The notes beneath the pieces are model-generated. The model had not been told where the DNA came from and did not search any database. It worked only from the letters and a program-made list of their open reading frames with translations. Positions 56,290-64,000 of a stretch of DNA of 64,000 nt are shown one piece after another. Both the position numbers and the translations under genes were made by a program. Source of the DNA: Heterodera schachtii. Lineage: Eukaryota > Nematoda > Chromadorea > Rhabditida > Heteroderidae. The stretch covers positions 4,512,893-4,576,892 of the forward strand of contig SIJG01000001.1 in the NCBI GenBank assembly GCA_023374025.1, read 5' to 3'. Within the stretch, counting starts at the first letter, position 1. Each line of letters starts with the position of its first letter.

Positions 56290-57315
56290 TTATGTTTAAA
56301 CTAATAAAATTTTAAGTCTTGAACAGACTGAGCCTTGTAATGATACAAATAATATATATGTATGACATTGATAAAGAATGAATTGTAATGAGTTTAACAA
56401 AATACATGGTTAAAATTGAGTGGATATCCGTTAAAAAATTTCCGATTCCTAACTTGATTAAAATTTAATATGCTATTAATTAGATGTTTGCAACCCGGTG
56501 CCCAAATTTCTGATGCCCAAACTTCCGCCTCCCAAAAAACACCCATAAGAATCGAGCTAAAAATTTTTTTTAGAACCTAAAACTAATTATTTTGGCAGTT
56601 TTTAGCAACTATAATTGTCATCCCTATTATCAGTAAAAAAAGATTTTTTTTGTTTTGTTTAAAAATTTAATTTGTTTATGTTTATATGCAATTTGATCAA
56701 AAGGGGCGAAGGAGGTGAAGGCGAAGGGATCAAAAACAATTGGGGCGACAAAAACTCCGCTACATATAATTGCTTATTTATTTCAATGTTTTTCTGATGA
56801 AGATTTCTCGAAATAAGATTTAAAAGAACTCATCAAGGATAGCCTTGGTACTGTATAAATATTTTTAAATATATAATATTTATCATTATTGAAACGGGAA
56901 CAAGAAAGCTAGGAGATAGGAAAGAAAGGGGATTGGCATTTTTGGGCCAATAATAATCCATTAATTATTTCTAGGCCATTAGTACATAAAAGATATGAAA
57001 AAAAATGTCCGAAAAAAGGCTTTTTTCATTATCAAAAACATTAAAAAATAATCAAAATAATTTTAAAAAAGCAAAATTGTAATAATTTTTATGCGCATAA
57101 TAATAATAATGAAACCAATCAATTACAATTGATGCATTTTTTGTTTATTGCGAAGGGCACAAACAATTTTAAGGCAAAGTGAAGGAGATGACCTACATAT
57201 GTAAAAAGAAGAGAGAATAAGATAAAAAAAATAAGTTAATGATTTTTTCTTTCTTCGTTGGGATGGGATTTCTTGAAAAAATAATATTTAATAATTAAAA
57301 AAACATTTATGAATT
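56290..57315. other. No gene recognised
   Basis: AT-rich. 56535-56600 contains CACCCATAAGAATCGAGC and TTTTGGCAGTTTTTAGCAAC, remnants of a core and word of the 48388-48951 type. Confidence 0.35.
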
Positions 57316-57475
57316 TTTCTTTGTAATTTATGAATTTATAATTTTTGTTCGAATTCGGGTTCGGGATTCGGTATTTTGCAAAATAAAGGTTATATTCGTG
57401 ATCAGCGCTACAAATTACCCTAGGAAAGACTTTTTATTTGAAAATTTCAGGGGGGTCACAAAACCGAAAAGTACC
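57316..57475. mobile_element. Solo end of the 53552-54352 element
   Basis: From TTCTTTGTAATTTATGAA through TTCGGGTTCGGGATTCGG, TTCGTGATCAGCGCTAC and GGGGGGTCACAAAACCG to GTACC it matches the right half of that element with few changes. The left half is absent. Confidence 0.8.
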
Positions 57476-58592
57476 TTAATTTGTTACAAATTTTGCTAAT
57501 TTTTTTATCGAGTTTTGTCCAAACGATTGAAATTTTGCCCAAATTTGTTAAAGATGTTCACTAAATTGCAAATTTGGATCAAATTTTGGAATCGGGGAAA
57601 ATATTATTGACTTGAAAAATATTGAAAATTTGCAATAAATTTCAAATATTATGCTGTTATATATTTTGATATTATGTAATTTGGTTTTAATTTATTTAAA
57701 GCCATTAATTTATTAGTTCCAACGATATTTTTTTAGGCAATAATTAATTTTCAATGGCACCGCCTGTCGAAAAAAATAAAAAACTTTTCTTCGCCAACCA
57801 TTGCTTAATTTCTTCTGCCACAAATTTCACCTTTTCATGCCCATTTTAGGTGCCTATTTAAAATTTTCTTGTCTAAGAATCCGGTCCCTAGAAAAATATA
57901 TTATTCATTTTGTAACAATGAAATATTTTAATTTGGCCATTGGATTCGCCGTGTCAAGTGAAAAACTAAGCAGCTGGTGTTAATTAATTATTTTGATCAT
58001 TTTGAATCACTGATGGATTTAATTGTCAAGTCATTTTCCATAATAAATGACGAAAAGAGTGATAAAAAACTACCAATTTGCAATTTGCGCCAATTTTTAA
58101 GAAAAATTCGATATTTGTTTTGAGCAATTTGTAGCCTGTATTTTCTAGATTGGATAGTTTTCCACAAGCAAAAATTAAAATTATGAAAAAAAACGGAGAA
58201 TGCAAGGAAAATATGAAGATTTTCAACAAAAACAGATAATGATAAGCTATGATCAATAAAATCAATTCTGTTTCCTGCGGTTTATTCTGACGGCTAGTAG
58301 ACTTTGACCATTTCTCACAGATTTAATGGAATAGCCAATTCTCTTTTTGTGCATTTCAATGTTTCAATGGAAATTTGTAGCGCATTGTGCTGATATAATT
58401 ATAAGCTGATCAGCAGAATGACGTGGAAAATTAAAATAAAGTATTCTAGACAGATCACTATTGTGCTGATGCAAAATTAGGGAACAAAGCTTTGATATTT
58501 TTGATGGTAAAATTGAGAGAAGACGGTTCAAAAAAAATCATAATTTTTTGGCGTTAACTTTTTTATGCCTATGGGAATCGTCTAGTTATGTA
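57476..58592. other. No gene recognised
   Basis: About 1.1 kb of AT-rich sequence. A fragment GGCACCGCCTGTCG at 57755 belongs to the GC-rich palindrome family. Open frames lack motif support. Confidence 0.35.
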
Positions 58593-58600
58593 ATTTGAAG

Positions 58601-59898
58601 TAGGGTTGCGTCCCCGACCGTCGGGGTTGGAAAAGTCGGGGTTGTCGGGGTTGGAAGCGTCGGGGTTCGGGTCGGGGTCGACCAAATCGTTCGGGGTCGG
58701 GGTTTTTCAATTTTTGCCTTATACCATAAAGTCAAATTTTTTTAAAATTATTTTAGCTTAAAATTTTTTATTATTCATAATAATAACTTTATGTACTTTT
58801 TTATTTCTTTTTATCATAATTTTTGTATAGAATTAATTAAAACGATAAGGCATTTTTAAATGAACAATTTTCAATGAAAATCTGTAAAAATTTTCAAAAT
58901 TTCAAATTTTTCCTCCCGGGCCGGGCCCCCAAAACTTATTTTTCCTTCAAAAAATTTTGCTCAAAGTCAAAAAAATTGGTTATTTTTGGTGAAAATCAGT
59001 TAAAAAATTGCATTCTAATTCTCTAATTTTAAAAAATTTTTCGCGGCGGCGCTTCCCGACACTGCCGGACCCTTGTTCCCGAAAAGTTTTTTGTTTTTCA
59101 AATCATTTTTTTTCGGCACGCTTTTTCCAAAAAACTTTTGGGGAAGAAGGGGTCCGGCGGTGCCAATAGACGCCGCCGGGAAAAATTTTGAAAATTTGGA
59201 TAGATCTCTAACAGATTTTGTCCAAAAATTATAAATTTTTCGATTTTGAGCAATATTTTTAGGTTTTTTGGGGTGCCGGCGATGCGGATAGGCAGCGCCG
59301 GGCGAATTTTAAAATTTAAACTTTATTTTCTAAGAGATTTTCACCAAAAAATTTATGAATTTCCGTGAAATTTTTATTTATTTTTTTATATTTTGTCAAA
59401 AATATTTACTTTTCATGATTTAGTCAAGAAAAATTAAATTTTTTTAATTTCAACGAAAGGAAAATTGTTTTTAAATTTTGCCAATGATGACCAATTTTAT
59501 GGGTATTTTTGTTTCAAAAACCCTATTAATCACAAAAAAAAATAAATTGAAAAAGAAGTCAACCAGGATAGAACTCTTGACAAAAGTAGTGTTAGTGTTA
59601 ACGCACTACCCACTACACCACTACTACATCTAAACGAACAAAAGCAAATTACTTTATTTAACAAAAATTTGGCAAAATTGTTAAAAAATTCAAATTTGTA
59701 TAATTTTTTTGGCTTTTCTCTCACGAAAATGCCATTCTTAGGGGTGTATATTTAACCCCGACTCCGAGTCGGGTTAAGAAGGGTCGGGGTTCGGGGTCGT
59801 CGGGATTGGAAGCGTCGGGGTTCGGGTCGGGGTAAACCCCGAAAAATGGCCAAAAATGTCGGGGTTCGGGGTCGGGGCGGGGTCGGGACGCAACCCTA
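58601..59898. mobile_element. hAT-like element, word GTCGGGGTTCGGG
   Basis: The duplication ATTTGAAG is perfect (58593-58600, 59899-59906). Ends are TAGGGTTGCGTCCCCGAC and GTCGGGACGCAACCCTA. Both ends carry GTCGGGGTTCGGGTCGGG words, in the same rather than inverse sense for most of each array. The core contains three GC palindromes (59040, 59157, 59275), a tRNA-like block (59565-59640) and the junction TTCTTAGGGGTGTATATT, so it shares its core with 25893-26554. Confidence 0.92.
59565..59640 (-). repeat. tRNA-like (pol III box A/B) block, copy 3
   Basis: The minus strand has AGTGGTGTAGTGGGTAGTGC (box A-like) and AGAGTTCTATCCTGG (box B-like), followed by the same flank as copies 1 and 2 (CAAAAGCAAATT, ACTTTATT on the plus strand). 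Confidence 0.5.
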
Positions 59899-60068
59899 AT
59901 TTGAAGTATATAGAGAAGAGCCTTTCGAGTGATGTGATGCTTTCTTTGACCATGGCTCATCCATTTAAGGGAAAAGCAAAATTTTTACGCATTTTTGGAT
60001 GTTTTCAATTTTTAAACAAGATTAGTTTAAAAATATGTACTTAAAAATAAGATTGGTAATCATTTACC

Positions 60069-60175
60069 GTAGCTCATTCCGAATATGACTCATGCGCATT
60101 TCCATCATTGAGACTGCCAATTGACCCATTTTTGGTGAACGAAAGAACTCAAAAAAATTGACAGTGGGGGAACGA
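60069..60175 (-). CDS. Candidate exon of an unknown gene
   Basis: The minus strand reads VNFFEFFRSPKMGQLAVSMM, EMRMSHIRNELR and then GTAAATG, a plausible donor. Upstream the frame runs into ATTTGCGCCCC-like repeat remnants. Family not recognised; low support. Confidence 0.25.
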
Positions 60176-60361
60176 CTTTCAAAAGAGGTTATGGTTACGT
60201 TACATTTGCGCCCCAGACATTTTCGACTATGTCCAAAATCGGGGTTCAAACTTAAGCTTTCAATTACTAAAGCTTACAGTTTTATAAGCGATAGAAAGTG
60301 TTTACATCAGATTATTTGAAAAATCATAAATCATCCAAACAGCAGAATTAATGCTCTTAAT

Positions 60362-60552
60362 TAGAACCCGGCGGGATTGGGACTCCCGCGGGATTTTTAC
60401 GGGATTCCCGGTCTCGCTCCGCTTTTTTCAGGTGAAAGGGATTTTTACGGGAGCGGGATTTTTACGGTATTCCCGTTCGGGACTCCCGTCCCGGAAAATT
60501 TTAAACTCCCGATCCTGCTCCCGCTCCCGGAATTTTTTTTTACCGGGCTCTA
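60362..60552. mobile_element. hAT-like 191-bp element, word CGGGATTTTTACGGGA
   Basis: The duplication CTCTTAAT is perfect (60354-60361, 60553-60560). Ends are TAGAACCCGG and CCGGGCTCTA. It consists almost wholly of CGGGATTTTTACGGGA and CTCCCG words. It is the smallest element and lacks a distinct core. Confidence 0.88.
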
Positions 60553-60560
60553 CTCTTAAT

Positions 60561-61160
60561 AAGTTAAAAGAATATTGCTTCTTAATTTTAATGCTGCAGG
60601 CTATCAGGGCTGAAAAAAATTAGTTTAAATCCGATTTTCAACATAGGCGCAAATGTCTGGCCACGGAGGTTATATGGGTTTTGTTAGAGATGACGGACCA
60701 AAAATGTGGAGAATTATGAATTAATCATTGTTGAAAATCGCGTTGAGAGGGATCCTTTTTTTGCTTAATAGGAGAAAAAAGAAAAATGTCAAAGAAAGAA
60801 GCAAATCGTACAGTAAAAAAAAAATGGAACTTAAAAATAAAGATTAAAAAAAGAAAAATTTGAACTTTGAAAAAATCTTTTTGAACTTTTGAAGTTTTTC
60901 TTAATTTTATTTTATTAAATTTTTTGAAAAAATCCAAGTCTTTATCGAATTTCAGATCTGATCCCATTCAAAATCAGAAGCATCAATTTTTTTTCTATAA
61001 TCTTTTAAAAGTGTACCTTTTTAAAGGTTCGGATTTATTTGAATTTAATTAGAATTTATCATTTTTATTTCTCTTCAATTAATTATATTTTTATAAAGTC
61101 AGTTCTGATATTTAATTTTGCCTCTATTTCCTTCATTTTATTTTCCCCATCTTATTTTCT
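60561..61160. other. No gene recognised
   Basis: AT-rich. AGGCGCAAATGTCTGGCC near 60649 is a remnant of the ATTTGCGCC word family. Confidence 0.35.
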
Positions 61161-61164
61161 TCAG

Positions 61165-61254
61165 TGGAAATTAAGTACCAATTTTCCTGAGGCAAATGGG
61201 AAAATTTTCATTTTGAATAAAAATGCCGAGGAAGGATTATTGATTGAGGTGTAA
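61165..61254 (+). CDS. Candidate 3'-terminal exon of an unknown gene
   Basis: A strong acceptor TTTTCTTCAG is followed by WKLSTNFPEANGKIFILN, KNAEEGLLIEV and TAA, 29 residues in phase 0. It reads like genuine protein. No upstream exon identified. Confidence 0.35.
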   Translation, partial: WKLSTNFPEANGKIFILNKNAEEGLLIEV

Positions 61255-62880
61255 TTCTGAGGAGAAGAGACGCCACATTCACATGCATATTTTAATGCTG
61301 TGATTGAGATAGTTTTTTGAAATTTTTTCGTTAAGTCGTAACTTTTTGTAACTGTTATTACAATATTTTTTGCTGATTATCTCGACTAAAAATAAAATAA
61401 ATCGTTTTTTCCCTTGGGCAGAAGCTTAAAGGATGCGTTTTATTTCTTATTTCACATTTCTTGCCCATTTTCTATTTTTTTTTTCATTCATATTAGGCAT
61501 TTTCGCAATAAAATTCGAAAATATAACCATAAAGAACAAATTTTGAAACATATTCGAATTGCCGAACAAAAAAAAACATTCTATTTTTTCATCTTCTAAA
61601 TTCTTATTCAAACTTATTTTAAATTTATTTGTTCCATTGAAAAATTCTTAAATTAATAATTTGATATAGCAATATTAAATGATTATATATTTTTTTTCGT
61701 AAATTAAACATATTTCGCTTTTCTTCTCAAAAATTTAATGGTTTAAATTTTTCGAAAATTTAACTTTTCGTGACATTTTTTGTCATGTGAAAAAATTTTG
61801 TCCATATTTTAACCCTTTTGTCTATATTTTGGAATTTTGCATCCTATTATAATCGTAATTTAATATTTTGTTCATATAAATTTTGGGCCCATGTTATCAC
61901 CCAAATGACTCAAAAATCCAACTGCGCAGAAGACTGACACATATTTATAATTATAAAAAAAAATTTTCAAATATTACATAAATTTTTCTTCTACTGTATT
62001 TCGGTGTTTTTCGGTTTTTACAAAATCTCTATTAATTAACGCGCGAAAACGCTGTTTAAAAGCGCGAAATTCATTTTAATTATGCTTATTTCTTTTGTGG
62101 TATTTTTTTATTTCTTTTTCTTATTTACGCTTTATGAATTTCAAAAAAGCGTTTAAAGCTTGTTTAATTTGGTTTTTAAACATATTTAATTGAAATATTT
62201 TCGGGATTTTTATTGCATTTTCTTATTATAGATTTTTTACATATAAGTTGCATCTATCTATCTTATTAAAATTAGTGAAATAATTCTTTATATTTGTTTT
62301 ATTAGCTTAAATGTAATTGAATTTTAATAGTCATTTAAAATTCCCGTCCAGTCCAGACCGAGCAATATCATTTTTTTATTTAGTAAATCAATTTCTAAAA
62401 ATGATCCGATGACTTACACCACCATCGTTGTTCGAGAAGAACCCGAACTGTGGTCAGCATTTTGTAGAAGAAAATCTGTGTTACGTGGACAATATGCTAA
62501 TTGAGGTAAAAAATAAAAATTTTAATAATGTGAAAGGAATAAAGTAACAAATTTTGATAAAAATATATTTTTTTAATTTGAAAATTATTTATATTTACAA
62601 AAAAGCCTGTTAAATTTTATTGATTCCCTTTTTGTTTTACCGAAAGAAATGAATTTAAAAATATTATTATTGTAATATCGAGTGTTAGTTTGCTATGGTT
62701 TGTCTTATCCCGCCTATTTTCCTACCGAGGTACGCATAATTTCACCAAGTTTCTTGCAGTTTCAAAGTATATCCGAGTTATTTTAGCCCCATTAGCATAT
62801 AGCGTCAAAAAGTGAGAAAACAAATTATTTTTTTATTCATTTATGCAAATAAAATTTAAAAAGATTCTCTTCTATTATTT
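61255..62880. other. AT-rich, one weak coding-like patch
   Basis: At 62424-62503 the plus strand reads PPSLFEKNPNCGQHFVEE, NLCYVDNMLIE before GTAAAA, which looks coding, but no acceptor AG precedes it. The rest of the 1.6 kb shows nothing. Confidence 0.25.
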
Positions 62881-62889
62881 ATTATATAC

Positions 62890-63260
62890 TGTCGTGATCG
62901 GGAATTAGCGAAATTTTGCGTGAGTTTACTTTTCAGCCCCAACGGGATTTTTTGTGGGAACGGGTTTTACGGGATTTCTGATCCTGATCCCGCTCGTAAA
63001 AATTTTGGACGCCTGTTCCCGACAATTTTTTCACCAAAAGCCTGAGTAAATATACTTTGGTAAGAATTAATTTTTTGGCAAAATTAATCATTTAAGCTGT
63101 TCACCAATTGTGCTTAACTTTCGAAACTTTTGTGCGGAGTGCCTACCGGCACCGCTAGACTCTAGAACCCTTATTTTCTTAAGAAGATTGTCCTAAACAC
63201 CGCAAAATTAATTATTTTGTGACAAAACCAGCATCAATTTTCATTTTCACCGGAGATGCC
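62890..63260. repeat. CGGGAT-word fragment and GC palindrome remnants
   Basis: GTGATCGGGAATTAGCG, AACGGGTTTTACGGGATT and GATCCTGATCCCGCTCG resemble the 60362-60552 words. GTGCCTACCGGCACCGC and GATGCCTACCGGCACCGCC at 63135 and 63253 are GC palindromes of the dispersed family. Confidence 0.55.
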
Positions 63261-63501
63261 TACCGGCACCGCCTGAAATGTTAAATTTCTGCGTGTATTT
63301 TTTCGTATTTTCTTTTTAATAAAAATAATAACGGAAAAATGGCAAAATATGGATTTATTCGCAAAATACCAAAAATATAGATTTATATGGATTTTCATCA
63401 AATCAAAAAATTTAACGTAGAAAAACTTTTTGCGAGCTCCTTTCTTCATAACATATGCGAAAAAATATTTAAAACCATTAAACCCTAGTATAGGTATTAA
63501 C

Positions 63502-63781
63502 CAGGGCTCCCAACTGAAAATTCTAAAATCAGCATTTGGACGACAGTAAATCAGCATTAAGGCTCAAAAATCATCATTTTGGAAAATTTTATTCCAAACG
63601 AAAAAAATCAATAAAAATATTGTTTTCCGGCACGCTTTTTCCAAAAACTTCTCAAAAATCAGAATAAATAAGCAAGCTTTCTCAAAAAGCAGCAATCATC
63701 AAATCAGCATTTCAAAAAATCATCATTGACCCCCTCGCGAAGCATAAGAATGATGATAAATCAGCTGAGTTGGGATCCCTG
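63502..63781. mobile_element. hAT-like element, word AAATCAGCATTT / AATCATCATTTTT
   Basis: Target duplication GTATTAAC / GTATTCAC (7 of 8). Ends are CAGGGCTCCCAACTGA and TTGGGATCCCTG. AAATCAGCATT(T/A) and AAATCATCATT words lie at both ends. Confidence 0.8.
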
Positions 63782-63789
63782 GTATTCAC

Positions 63790-64000
63790 AAAGCAAATGC
63801 AGCCATATAAAAGAATATCTTTAAAATGTTCTTTAAAAATGGCAAAAAAAAACAGTTCTATGAACATTTCCAAAAAACACGACTTTTCGTTGGCCTTTTA
63901 AAAAATGAAGCTGAAAAATTTAACCTCCGAGGGTTTATTAGCGAAAGTTTTTGCATATTCCTGGTATGACTGACTATACAGGAAATGCTTCTGCAATTTT
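63790..64000. other. Window end, nothing recognised
   Basis: AT-rich sequence with no supported exon or repeat. Confidence 0.3.

Noticed and set aside
62424..62503. Exon encoding PPSLFEKNPNCGQHFVEE
   Set aside because: Coding-like on the plus strand, but an in-frame TGA lies just upstream without an AG acceptor between; kept only as a remark.
385..63781. Foldback elements being Galileo/P or Merlin type
   Set aside because: Those give other target duplication lengths as I recall; the consistent 8-bp duplications and CAGGG-like ends fit hAT better. This remains to be tested by finding a transposase.

Overview
The window is nuclear DNA of a small-genome animal, most likely a nematode and plausibly a plant-parasitic tylenchid (inference). 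It is strongly AT-rich. Genes have many short exons and introns of about 40-350 bp ending in TTTCAG or TTTTAG, and BTB-BACK-MATH genes are multiplied. No bacterial features, rRNA genes or intact tRNA genes were seen.

1-9.1 kb is the gene-rich end. Several lineage-specific exons or ORFs (1.46-5.9 kb, one exon present as an inverted, truncated paralogue) are followed by the best gene of the window, a complete ten-exon canonical poly(A) polymerase (5957-9106, 567 aa) with all three catalytic Asp residues.

9.5-26.6 kb is repeat-dominated. A unit of about 6.5 kb is tandemly duplicated (about 10738-17255 and 18673-25400). Each copy carries micro-exon arrays, a conserved opposite-strand exon and fragments of unidentified genes. 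The copies differ by clean transposon insertions and by a 109-bp perfect hairpin. Fragments resembling the first two exons of an Argonaute-family gene lie at 10.1-10.7 and 35.4-35.9 kb.

26.6-64 kb is mostly transposon debris with scattered gene remnants: a nonsense-damaged BTB-BACK pseudogene (28 kb), a single orphan Fic-domain exon (30.3 kb), a BTB-BACK-MATH gene with a lost splice acceptor (45.4-47.3 kb), and a BTB-BACK pseudogene (55.5-52.8 kb, minus) whose BACK exon is split by an 801-bp element with a perfect 8-bp target duplication.

The most striking feature is a population of at least 15 non-autonomous inverted-repeat elements. Nearly all are bounded by exact 8-bp target-site duplications and many have hAT-like ends (CAGGG/TAGGG/CAGAG). 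Their terminal inverted repeats are arrays of a short word (about 8-20 bp), a different word for each element. Elements with different words share the same internal core, and several words look like stepwise variants of one another. No transposase gene is visible here, so the machinery would have to act from elsewhere.

Gene functions are inferred from motifs read by eye; no database search was possible.
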